Source: Planctomycetaceae bacterium
GTDB lineage: Bacteria > Planctomycetota > Planctomycetia > Pirellulales > UBA1268
Assembly: GCA_005789975.1 (NCBI GenBank)
Contig: SXWC01000007.1
Coordinates: forward strand, 1-12,103
Direction: 5' to 3'
DNA: 12,103 nt
In this document: positions 1-6,965 of the stretch, piece after piece
Position numbering within the stretch: position 1 is the first letter of the stretch
Layout: every line of letters starts with the position of its first letter
Position numbers and translations under genes: made by a program
The notes under the pieces: generated by a model
The model's database searches: none
What the model saw: the letters and a program-made list of their open reading frames with translations, nothing else
Told to the model about the DNA's origin: nothing

Positions 1-814
1 CGCGGATCTGATGCGTGCGGCCGGTCTTGGGGGTCACGAGGACCAGCGCGGCGCCGCGAAACCTTTCCAACACCTCGAACCGCGTCACCGCCTCCCGGCT
101 CGTGGGATGATCACGGCGGACGGCCATCTTCTCCCGTTGGTAGGGATGGATGCCGATCGGGAGGTTGATCTCGTCACGGTCGAATTGCGGCGCCGTCTGT
201 GTGATGGCGAGGTACGACTTGACCGTGGTCCGCTGCTCGAACTGCTTGGCCAGCGCGTGGTGGGCCTCCTCGGTGCGGGCCACCACGATCACGCCGCTGG
301 TGTCACGGTCGAGGCGATGCACGATGCCCGGACGCGTGGAGCCGCCGGCCGTGGAGAGCCCCGCGCCGGCGTCGCCACGCTCGAGATGCCACTTCAGCGC
401 GCCGGCCAGCGTGCCCTTCCAGTTGCCCTTGGCAGGATGGACCACCATGCCCGCCGGCTTGTTGACCACCGCCATCCACTCGTCCACGTGGAGAAAGTCG
501 AGCGGGATCTCCTCGGCGGCCGGGCCCTCACGGGGGGGCTGCGGCACCGTGAATCGCACGAGCGATCCTCCGCGGAGCTTCAGTGAGGCCCTCGCGGTCA
601 CGCCGTCCACACGGACGGCCCCCTTCTCGATCGCCCGGGCCAGGAATGAGCGGCTGCGATTCGGAAACGCCCGGACGAGGAACACGTCCACCCGGCCGCC
701 GGCCTCGGCGGGCGTGATGACAAAACTCACCTCGTCGCCGGGTTGCGGTTCCGGCGACACGGCCTCGGCGAACTCAGTGGCCTCGGCGAGTTCGGCGGCC
801 TCAGCGGGCTCCAC
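1..814 (-). CDS. rluD: 23S rRNA pseudouridine synthase, RluD/RluA family (3' end beyond window)
   Basis: This enzyme converts specific uridines in 23S rRNA (or tRNA, in RluA relatives) to pseudouridine in the cytoplasm. An N-terminal S4 RNA-binding domain starts around VSFVITPAEAGGRVDVF (from about 730) and is followed by the catalytic domain. The family motif GIVHRLDRDTSG is intact; its catalytic Asp codon is at 308-310. The reading frame leaves the window at base 1, just after GRTHQIR, a conserved late motif, so only a C-terminal part is missing. The start is uncertain. GTG at 814 lies 4 bases after the stop of the upstream TPR gene. ATG at 907 would add a proline-rich stretch overlapping that gene by 89 bases. 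GTG at 730 would begin right at the S4 domain. None has a clear ribosome binding site, so coupling to the upstream gene is likely. Family assignment is firm; RluD rather than another RluA-family member is a likely guess from the S4 domain. Confidence 0.9.
   Translation of the reverse strand, partial: MEPAEAAELAEATEFAEAVSPEPQPGDEVSFVITPAEAGGRVDVFLVRAFPNRSRSFLARAIEKGAVRVDGVTARASLKLRGGSLVRFTVPQPPREGPAAEEIPLDFLHVDEWMAVVNKPAGMVVHPAKGNWKGTLAGALKWHLERGDAGAGLSTAGGSTRPGIVHRLDRDTSGVIVVARTEEAHHALAKQFEQRTTVKSYLAITQTAPQFDRDEINLPIGIHPYQREKMAVRRDHPTSREAVTRFEVLERFRGAALVLVTPKTGRTHQIR
758..811 (-). repeat. three imperfect 18-bp tandem repeats in the N-terminus of the pseudouridine synthase
   Basis: Read on the minus strand in the frame of the pseudouridine synthase, three consecutive 18-base units encode EPAEAA, ELAEAT and EFAEAV (811-794, 793-776, 775-758). 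The unit length is a multiple of three, and the result is an acidic, alanine-rich linker before the S4 domain. It probably arose by small tandem duplication. Confidence 0.6.
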
Positions 815-818
815 CTCG

Positions 819-1511
819 TCATTCGCCGGCAGCGGGAGGCTGGGCGGGTTCGGCTCCTGCGGCGGGGGCAGCGGAGGCGGATTCGGTGGTGGCGGCGGGT
901 TTGGCATCTTGCTTCTCGAACCAATCGTACCACCCGGCCGTCGTGGAGCGGTCGAGGGCCGCGATCCGCGAATCGGCCAGCGGCGTCAGCGGGCTCTGCG
1001 GATGCTCCGCGACCAGCGCCTCGTAACCCCGCTTTGCGGCGGCGAGTTCACCGAGCGATTCGCGGGCCTTGGCCAGCCCGAAAACAGCCCGTTCCGCGGC
1101 CATGCCGACGGGCTGCTGCGACATCACGCCGGCATACAGGTCGGCGGCCGCCTGGAGTCGATCCCGGCCGCGGACCTTGTCGGTGAACAGGAGACGGCCC
1201 CCCTCGTTGAGCGCGCTGTCGGCGAGGAGAATCTGCGACCAGACGGCGGCCGACGACCCCGGGTAGCGGGCGGCCACTTCGCCGAGCCTGCCGGCGTCGC
1301 GGGTCGAGAGGGCCGTGAGGCACGCGTCCCAGGCCTGCGATTTCTCGGCGGCCCGTTGCGACGACACCACCGTCCAGGCCGCAAGGCCGACAAACACGAT
1401 GCCGACCGCCGCCGCGATCGTGCGGAGGTGTGGCTGGATCCGTTCGACGAGCGACAGCGTCGCGTTGGCGAGGTCGTTGTCTTCGATTTCGGACGTGTCG
1501 GCGGGCTGCAT
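819..1511 (-). CDS. single-pass membrane protein with TPR-like helical repeats
   Basis: A 230-residue protein of unknown specific role. Residues 1-30 are polar, residues 31-49 form one hydrophobic segment (TIAAAVGIVFVGLAAWTVV), and the rest is predicted outside the cytoplasm. About residues 55-187 look like helical TPR-type repeats, for example AVWSQILLADSALNEGG and AERAVFGLAKARESLGELAAAKRGYEAL. The tail (from about 203) is low-complexity Ala/Pro/Glu. The order of one N-terminal anchor then TPR repeats resembles YfgM, a helper of the SecYEG translocon, but similarity by eye is weak. ATG at 1511 is chosen because AGGAG sits 10 bases upstream (1522-1526) and the hydrophobic anchor follows at the expected distance; the frame stays open further upstream but without membrane-protein character. 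It is the first gene of a unit with the downstream pseudouridine synthase. Confidence 0.75.
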   Translation of the reverse strand: MQPADTSEIEDNDLANATLSLVERIQPHLRTIAAAVGIVFVGLAAWTVVSSQRAAEKSQAWDACLTALSTRDAGRLGEVAARYPGSSAAVWSQILLADSALNEGGRLLFTDKVRGRDRLQAAADLYAGVMSQQPVGMAAERAVFGLAKARESLGELAAAKRGYEALVAEHPQSPLTPLADSRIAALDRSTTAGWYDWFEKQDAKPAATTESASAAPAAGAEPAQPPAAGE

Positions 1512-1521
1512 CGGCGGGGAT

Positions 1522-1526
1522 CTCCT
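1522..1526 (-). promoter_or_regulatory. ribosome binding site of the TPR membrane protein
   Basis: AGGAG on the minus strand, 10 bases before the ATG at 1511. It decides the start, because the open frame extends well upstream. Confidence 0.6.
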
Positions 1527-1569
1527 GGAAACGGTTCCGCCGCCTCTGCGCGGGAGCGACCGCGTCGAA

Positions 1570-1598
1570 AATAGAGTCGGCTGGCCCGCCAGCGTCAA
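1570..1598 (-). promoter_or_regulatory. sigma70-type promoter candidate for the TPR protein/rluD unit
   Basis: On the minus strand, TTGACG (1598-1593) and TCTATT (1575-1570) are separated by exactly 17 bases. The matches to consensus are 5 of 6 and 4 of 6. Transcription would start near 1563, leaving a leader of about 50 bases before the ATG at 1511. AT-rich bases are rare in this GC-rich gap, which makes the match more meaningful. Confidence 0.45.
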
Positions 1599-1642
1599 GA
1601 CGATCATGACGCCGCCGCTCGGCCGCGCCGGCGGAGCCATCT

Positions 1643-1648
1643 GGTAGA
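1643..1648 (+). promoter_or_regulatory. possible -10 box immediately upstream of uvrD
   Basis: TAGATT (4 of 6 to the -10 consensus) ends 9 bases before the helicase ATG, with no recognisable -35 box. If real, transcription would begin within a few bases of the start codon, giving a leaderless or near-leaderless message. This would fit the missing ribosome binding site. Weak evidence. Confidence 0.2.
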
Positions 1649-1657
1649 TTCCGCCCC

Positions 1658-3739
1658 ATGCCATCGACGCCCGCCAAGCCTTCCTCGCCGCCCGCCAGGT
1701 CCACCGGCCTGAACCCCGCGCAGACGGATGCGGTGCATGCGGCACCGGGCCCGCTGCTGGTGCTCGCGGGCGCCGGCACGGGCAAGACACGGGTGGTGAT
1801 CGCCCGGATCGCGCACCTCGTCTGGCGGGGTGCGAAGCCGTCGCGGATCCTCGCCGTCACGTTCACCAACAAGGCGGCCCGCGAGATGCTCGCCCGGGCC
1901 GCCAAGGGCCTGAAGAAGGGCTCCGTCGAGAAACCCGAGATCTCCACGATCCACTCGCTCTGCGTCCGCATCCTGCGGCGGCATGCGTCACGGCTGGGCT
2001 ACCCCGACCGCTTCGCGATCGTCGATCGCGGCGAGCAGGAGCAGGCCGCCCGCGCGGTGCTCAAGGAGCTCAAGGTGCCCGACACGACGCTCCGGCCCGG
2101 CGACCTCCTCGACCGCGTGAGCCGCTGGAAGAGCCGGGCCGTTCGCGCCGACGCGGCGATGGACTCCATTCCCGCCGACGCGGACGACAGCTGGACGCTC
2201 GCCGCCGCCGGGTATCGCCGCTACCAGAATGCGCTCAAGACGGCCGGGGCCGTCGACTTCGACGACCTCCTGCTGCTCGTGGACGAACTCTTCACCCGTC
2301 ACGAGGACGTCCGCAGGGCGGAGGCCGGGCGATTCGATCATCTGCTCATCGACGAGTATCAGGACACCAGCGGCATTCAGGAGCGGATCCTCTCGGCCCT
2401 CGCCCGCGATCACAAGAGCCTGTGCGTGGTGGGCGACGACGACCAGTCGATCGACGGCTGGCGGGGCGCGGAGATCTCCCACATCCTCGATTTCGCCCAG
2501 CGCTGGCCCGGCGCGAAGGTGGTGCGGCTCGAGGAAAACTACCGTTCCACCCCCGAGATCATCCGCGCGGCCAACCTGCTCATCGAGCGCAACTCGCGCC
2601 GGCACGGCAAGAAACTGATCGCAACCGGGGCTCCCGGCGTGTCGCCGGCGATCATCCAGGCGCAGGACGAGGTCGACGAGTCGCGCCGCGTGGTCGGCGA
2701 CATCGAGAGCCTGCTGCGGGAGCGTCAGGTCGACCCGGCCGAGGCGGTGATCCTCGTCCGCACGGGCGAGCAGACACGGACGTTCGAGCAGGAACTCCGC
2801 CGCCGCAACATTCCCTACGAACTCGTCGGGAGCCGGTCGTTCTTCGATCGTCGCGAGGTGAAGGACGTGATGTCGTTCCTGAGGGTGCTCGTCGATCCCG
2901 ACGACGACCTGGCGCTGTCGCGGATCGCGAACGTGCCGCCCCGCGGTCTGGCGGGTTCGGCGGTGCAGGCGGCCCGGGCGGCCGCAACCACCGCGGGCCA
3001 CAGCCTGTGGCGGGAGTTGCTGGCCCGCCGCGACGCGGGGCAGCTCTCCCCCGCCGCCCGTGGCGGCGTCGATGCGATCGGGCGGCTGGTGGCCCTGCGG
3101 GAAGTCTCGCCGGCTCCGGCACCGGGCCAGTCGCGAGCCGCCGCCGTGCTGCGGTCGCTGCTCGAAGCGGCGGGATACAGGACATTTCTCTTCAAGGAAT
3201 ACGAGGACGATCCGGCCGAGGCCGAGACACGCTGGGCCTGCGTCGAGGAGGTGGCGGCCGCGCTCGACGAGCACGAGCGGTCCCGGGATGCCAGGCGAGA
3301 CCTCGGGGACATCGTCCGGGGATTCCTCGACGACTTCGTGCTCCAGGTCGAGGATCAGGAAGACCGTTTCAAGGACGACAAGCCGAAGGCCGACATGCTG
3401 CGGCTGATGACGCTCCATGCGGCGAAGGGGCTGGAGTTCGACTGCGTGTGGATGGTCGGCCTGGAGGAGGGCATCCTGCCGCATCACCGTTCACTCGGCG
3501 ACAGCCTGCAGGCGGTCGATGAGGAGCGTCGGCTCTGCTACGTCGGCGTGACCCGCGCCAAGCGTCGGCTGATGCTCTCGATGTGCCTCACGCGGGCGAA
3601 GTGGGGCAGGAGCAAGCCGTGCAAGCCGAGTCGGTTTCTCTACGAGCTCACCGGCCAGCCCGAGAAGTTCAGCGACGCGCCGCCCGAGAAGCCCGCCCCC
3701 CCGGGCCCGGCCCCACGCTCCCGGAAAGGCAGACGCTAG
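1658..3739 (+). CDS. uvrD: UvrD/PcrA-type superfamily 1 DNA helicase
   Basis: An ATP-driven 3'-5' DNA helicase for nucleotide excision and mismatch repair or for clearing replication forks. All core motifs appear in order over 693 residues: Q motif LNPAQTDAV (18-26), Walker A GAGTGKT (38-44), Ia AVTFTNKAAREM (66-77), Walker B DEYQD (232-236), III GDDDQSIDGWRGA (259-271), IV LEENYRSTPE (291-300), V LMTLHAAKGLEFD (583-595) and VI EERRLCYVGVTRAKRRL (622-638). Length is slightly short for UvrD/PcrA (usually about 720-750); the C-terminus is a short proline-rich basic tail. Motif III has Asp266 where the family normally has Tyr (QSIY). ATG at 1658 fits the N-terminus, though there is no Shine-Dalgarno site. 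The gene stands alone, divergent from the rluD unit and convergent with the aldehyde dehydrogenase. UvrD, PcrA and Rep cannot be separated by eye. Confidence 0.95.
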   Translation: MPSTPAKPSSPPARSTGLNPAQTDAVHAAPGPLLVLAGAGTGKTRVVIARIAHLVWRGAKPSRILAVTFTNKAAREMLARAAKGLKKGSVEKPEISTIHSLCVRILRRHASRLGYPDRFAIVDRGEQEQAARAVLKELKVPDTTLRPGDLLDRVSRWKSRAVRADAAMDSIPADADDSWTLAAAGYRRYQNALKTAGAVDFDDLLLLVDELFTRHEDVRRAEAGRFDHLLIDEYQDTSGIQERILSALARDHKSLCVVGDDDQSIDGWRGAEISHILDFAQRWPGAKVVRLEENYRSTPEIIRAANLLIERNSRRHGKKLIATGAPGVSPAIIQAQDEVDESRRVVGDIESLLRERQVDPAEAVILVRTGEQTRTFEQELRRRNIPYELVGSRSFFDRREVKDVMSFLRVLVDPDDDLALSRIANVPPRGLAGSAVQAARAAATTAGHSLWRELLARRDAGQLSPAARGGVDAIGRLVALREVSPAPAPGQSRAAAVLRSLLEAAGYRTFLFKEYEDDPAEAETRWACVEEVAAALDEHERSRDARRDLGDIVRGFLDDFVLQVEDQEDRFKDDKPKADMLRLMTLHAAKGLEFDCVWMVGLEEGILPHHRSLGDSLQAVDEERRLCYVGVTRAKRRLMLSMCLTRAKWGRSKPCKPSRFLYELTGQPEKFSDAPPEKPAPPGPAPRSRKGRR

Positions 3740-3752
3740 AGCGGAACCGGGG

Positions 3753-3766
3753 CCTCCCGACGGAGG
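3753..3766. terminator. short hairpin between convergent uvrD and aldehyde dehydrogenase
   Basis: CCTCC-CGAC-GGAGG forms a perfect 5-bp stem with a 4-base loop in the 43-base gap between two convergent stop codons. A second small inverted repeat AAGA-CCCG-TCTT follows at 3772-3783. There is no clear T run on either strand, so a two-way intrinsic terminator is only a guess from location. Confidence 0.3.
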
Positions 3767-3782
3767 ATCGAAAGACCCGTCT

Positions 3783-5471
3783 TCACCCGGCCAGCACCGC
3801 GGGAAGCATCTTCACCAGTGGCCAGAGGCCGCTGCCGCCGCGGGCCAGCGACGCATAGATGTCGATCACACCACGCGTGAGCCGTTCGGCGCGCCGGTGC
3901 CACGGAAACCATGGTGGCGTGGGCCGCACGAGCAGCGGTGCCCGCACGATGCTGTTGTGCACCAGCGGCAGCAGCAGCGGATCATGCACCCAGCCGATGC
4001 CGCTCCGGGGATGTGCGATCGTGGCCCCGGGAAATCCGCCCCAGGGCACGCTGGCGAAGGCATAGGCGAGGGCCGACCAGGTGTTGACCGCGACCGTTCC
4101 ATACTCGAGATGCTCGACGAGCAGCCCGACCCGCAGCCGGTCGCGGGCCGCGAGGCCCTCGGGCATCGTCACGCTCGCCGCCAGCGAACCCGGCAGCCGG
4201 CGGGTGAAGGCCATGGCCCGCGTGCAGAAGGATTCGATGTCGGAAGCATCGACCGGCACCTCGACGGCGACGGGCACGAACCACTCACGTTCGATCCAGT
4301 GCGGCTCACGGGCCGGATCGATGCCGGTGCGGAAGGTCCACGGCAGCGTGCCGTCGGCCGGGGGCGGACTCCCCGTGACGGCCTCCCAGGCATGCAACGC
4401 GGCCGGATACCAGGCGGGCCGGGCCGGCATGCTTGCGAGACGCCGGGCCACGATCGCGAGAAACTCCTCCCGCTGGTCCCACGTGCGGCAGGTGACCACG
4501 CACTTGGTGGCGATGCAGTTGAACGACGTGTTGTTGACGATCGACGCGGCGACGACGTCGGCCTGGTGTCCGAGTTGCTCCGCCGTGTAGCGGCCCGGCA
4601 CGACGATCCAAGGCGTGACACCGCCGAGTTCGCAGCTGATCGGCTTCAGCAGCACGGGGCGGGCGTCATCGGACCGCGGACCGCTCCCGCCCCAGACCAC
4701 CGCGTCGACGGCGTCCTGCCCGCCGGTGAGGTGCACGTGGGTGACCAGCGGCGAGGCGATCGCCTCCGCCGCGACGCGTGCGTCGCCGACGACGATCGCG
4801 AGCATCCCGCAGGCGACGAGCGGCTCGAGCGCCGTCCGCAACACCGCCGCGAGCGGCGCGTGCAGTGGATGCAGCTTGAGCAGCACGGCCCGGCCGTGCT
4901 CGAAGATCTGCGAGATGCAGTCGCCGGCGGCGAGCCCCGTGACATTCCCCGCCCCGAGGACCACCGCCACGCCGCCGCGACGTGGCCGGTCACGGGCCTC
5001 CTCGCCCCAGGACCGCAGAAACCCGTCGACGCCGCCCGGGTTTCCGCAGCGGACGGTCGCGTGATGGCCGGCGAACATCGCCCGGTCCGCGATCCACGGC
5101 TCGGGCAGCACGTCGATCCCGATGAACGAGGCATCGGCCGCACCGTCCCGATGCACCACCCGCGGCGCGGCGGCGGCACGCGGGGTTCCGTGGCGGGCGA
5201 TCTCGCCGCAGGCCCGTGCCGTGATCAGGAGCAGCCGCAGGGTGGCCAGCGGTCCGGTGGCCGTTTCCTCGGCGACGACCGTCGGCAGGAGTGCCGGGAT
5301 CGTGTCGCCACGCTTGATGGACACGGCCGCCTCGACCCAGCCTTGGGCGACGCCGGCGACGGCGAGCGCCGTCCGGCGGGCGAGCGCGGCCCGGCCCGCG
5401 GCATCACGGCCCGTGAAGGCCGCCGCGCCGGCCGCCAAACCGCCCAGCGTTTCCGTCATCACGTCGGTCAC
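3783..5471 (-). CDS. divergent aldehyde dehydrogenase superfamily protein, substrate unknown
   Basis: A 562-residue member of the NAD(P)-dependent aldehyde dehydrogenase fold. Visible landmarks: Asn176 in LGAGNVTGL, Lys199 in VLLKLHPLHAP (cofactor-binding Lys), LTGGQ (248-252) in place of the usual FTGS, Glu281 in ELGG, Cys319 in NNTSFNC at the catalytic position, Glu396 in EREWFVPV, and VPWGGFPGA (475-483) near the end in place of PFGG. All residues needed for oxidising an aldehyde or forming an acyl-enzyme appear present, so it is probably active. Identity to common subfamilies looks low, and the tail (about 495-562) is longer than in typical members and rich in Trp and Pro. GTG at 5471 is chosen because GAGG precedes it by 5 bases; GTG at 5462 and ATG at 5459 lack such a site. 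It starts 7 bases after mnmE ends, so co-transcription and coupling are likely. No metabolic partner is nearby. Confidence 0.85.
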   Translation of the reverse strand: MTDVMTETLGGLAAGAAAFTGRDAAGRAALARRTALAVAGVAQGWVEAAVSIKRGDTIPALLPTVVAEETATGPLATLRLLLITARACGEIARHGTPRAAAAPRVVHRDGAADASFIGIDVLPEPWIADRAMFAGHHATVRCGNPGGVDGFLRSWGEEARDRPRRGGVAVVLGAGNVTGLAAGDCISQIFEHGRAVLLKLHPLHAPLAAVLRTALEPLVACGMLAIVVGDARVAAEAIASPLVTHVHLTGGQDAVDAVVWGGSGPRSDDARPVLLKPISCELGGVTPWIVVPGRYTAEQLGHQADVVAASIVNNTSFNCIATKCVVTCRTWDQREEFLAIVARRLASMPARPAWYPAALHAWEAVTGSPPPADGTLPWTFRTGIDPAREPHWIEREWFVPVAVEVPVDASDIESFCTRAMAFTRRLPGSLAASVTMPEGLAARDRLRVGLLVEHLEYGTVAVNTWSALAYAFASVPWGGFPGATIAHPRSGIGWVHDPLLLPLVHNSIVRAPLLVRPTPPWFPWHRRAERLTRGVIDIYASLARGGSGLWPLVKMLPAVLAG

Positions 5472-5478
5472 GGCCGCC

Positions 5479-6864
5479 TCACTTCCCGATGCAGTGTCGG
5501 AAGAATATCCGATCGAGCAGCTCGGTGCCGAGCGTGGCCCCGGTCACCTCCCCGAGCGCCTCGACCGCCGAGCGGACACGTGCCGCGATGATCGACTCGT
5601 CGATCGGCCCGCCGGCGATCGCGGCATCGGTGTGGTGGCGGGCCACCGCGATCGCGGCCCGCGCGGCATCAGCGCCGATGGCCATCCGCGCCGTGGCGGT
5701 CGCGGCCGGCGGTGGCAACGCCTCGACGGCGGCACGGATCGCTCGTCGGAGGTCGTCGATGCCCGCTCCCGAGTGGCTGCTCGTGGCGATTCCGGGATGC
5801 GACGCCTCGGCCGCCACCCTGTCGCACCGCGTGATCACGTCCATCCGCGGCGCACGACCGGGCACCAGGACCGGCTCACCGCCGGCATCCCGACAGGCGA
5901 CGACCACGTCGGCCCTTGCCACCTCCGCCAATGCACCGGCGCGGGCCGCGGCACCGATGGTGTCGTCGTCACCGGGAACGACGTCGGCGAGTCCGGCAAG
6001 ATCGACGAGGACAAACTCACGGCCATCGCCCGGGCCGCGGATGCGGGCCTCGAGCCAGTCGCGGGTCGTTCCCGATTCATCGGCGACGAGGGCGGCCTCC
6101 CGACCGACGACGGCGTTGAAGAGGCTGCTCTTCCCGACGTTCGGCCGCCCGACGAGCACGACGCGGGGCAGGTCGGTCGCCCCGGCGTCCCGGCATGCAA
6201 GCTCCCGGGCCACGCGGTCGACCGCCGCGGCGCAGTGCTCGAGCCGCCCCGCCACCCCCGCCCAGGACGGCGCCGCAGGCACCGCGTCGGGCGTCGTCTC
6301 GTCGGCAAAATCGATCGAGGCCTCGATGTCGGCCAGCAGGTCGATCAGTTCATGACGGACCCGGCCCAGGGCCCGCCCTGCCCCGCCGGCCATGCGGTCG
6401 AGCGCCGCGGAAAGCTCCGCGGGCGTGCGGGCATCGACGACGGCGATCACCGCCTCGGCCTGCACGAGATCGAGCCGACCCGCCAGGAAGGCCCGCAGCG
6501 TGAACTCGCCTCCGCGGGCCAGCCGGGCACCGTGACGGCACGCCTCGGCGATCACGGCATCGACGAGCGGCCGCGACGCCGGCAGCTGCAACTCGGCAAG
6601 CGGCCCGCCGATCGGCCCTTCGGGCCCGGGCCAATAAAGGACGTCGACCGCCAGCTCGCCCCAGTCGCGTGCGAGACCGGCGCCAGCCAGCCGCGTGGGC
6701 ACGAGCCGCGGCGGCTCGCCGGCCCGGGGAAACCCCGCGGCCCCGGGCACGACCATCCTCCGCAGGAGCGGCTCGAGATCGTCGCCGGCCATCCGCACGA
6801 TCGCCCGCGCGGCCAAGCCGGCCACGGTCGCCGGCGCGATGATCAGTTCATCTGCGGACCACAC
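5479..6864 (-). CDS. mnmE: tRNA uridine-34 5-carboxymethylaminomethyl synthesis GTPase MnmE
   Basis: With MnmG, this GTPase makes the (c)mnm5 group on the wobble uridine of certain tRNAs. The N-terminal folate-binding domain begins ADELIIAPAT; GEFTLRAFLAGRLDLVQAEA (119-138) is a strong family signature. The G domain has P-loop GRPNVGKSS (239-247) with the potassium-coordinating Asn242, GTTRD (265-269), DLAG (288-291) in place of DTAG, and TRCD (345-348) where NKxD is expected. The protein ends HCIGK, keeping the C-terminal Cys458 typical of MnmE. Length 461 matches the family (about 450-460). GTG at 6864 is chosen: GAGGAG lies 10 bases upstream and the family N-terminus starts here, although the frame is open to 7194 inside yidC. 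It sits between yidC (101-base gap) and the aldehyde dehydrogenase (7-base gap). mnmG is not in the window. Confidence 0.93.
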   Translation of the reverse strand: MWSADELIIAPATVAGLAARAIVRMAGDDLEPLLRRMVVPGAAGFPRAGEPPRLVPTRLAGAGLARDWGELAVDVLYWPGPEGPIGGPLAELQLPASRPLVDAVIAEACRHGARLARGGEFTLRAFLAGRLDLVQAEAVIAVVDARTPAELSAALDRMAGGAGRALGRVRHELIDLLADIEASIDFADETTPDAVPAAPSWAGVAGRLEHCAAAVDRVARELACRDAGATDLPRVVLVGRPNVGKSSLFNAVVGREAALVADESGTTRDWLEARIRGPGDGREFVLVDLAGLADVVPGDDDTIGAAARAGALAEVARADVVVACRDAGGEPVLVPGRAPRMDVITRCDRVAAEASHPGIATSSHSGAGIDDLRRAIRAAVEALPPPAATATARMAIGADAARAAIAVARHHTDAAIAGGPIDESIIAARVRSAVEALGEVTGATLGTELLDRIFFRHCIGK

Positions 6865-6874
6865 GTGCGGACGA

Positions 6875-6880
6875 CTCCTC
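6875..6880 (-). promoter_or_regulatory. ribosome binding site deciding the mnmE GTG start
   Basis: GAGGAG on the minus strand, 10 bases before GTG at 6864. The frame is open far upstream, so this site and the family N-terminus together fix the start. Confidence 0.6.
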
Positions 6881-6965
6881 GGGCCACGTGGCGGGGAGCA
6901 GGTCGTGCCGGAGGCCGTCCGCCCCACGGTCGCTCCCGGGCTTCCCGGCCGAAAGGCATGTCCCG

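Noticed and set aside
150..1574. Plus-strand open frame with a glycine-rich stretch across the rluD and TPR genes
   Set aside because: The glycine-rich part is the complement of the Pro-coding stretch. The minus strand has the intact S4/RluD motifs and the membrane TPR protein with a proper ribosome binding site.
1988..3487. Long minus-strand open frame opposite uvrD
   Set aside because: It is the complement of the helicase, which has every SF1 motif in order. The antisense product shows no domain.
3897..5591. Long plus-strand open frame (564 codons) opposite the aldehyde dehydrogenase
   Set aside because: The minus strand carries the ordered ALDH motifs. The plus frame gives a low-complexity Arg/Asp/His product that also covers the mnmE end.
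6849..6959. 36-codon open frame on the minus strand between yidC and mnmE
   Set aside because: It starts with ATG but has no ribosome binding site and an Arg/Pro/Gly-rich product, and it overlaps the mnmE start; expected by chance at this GC content.
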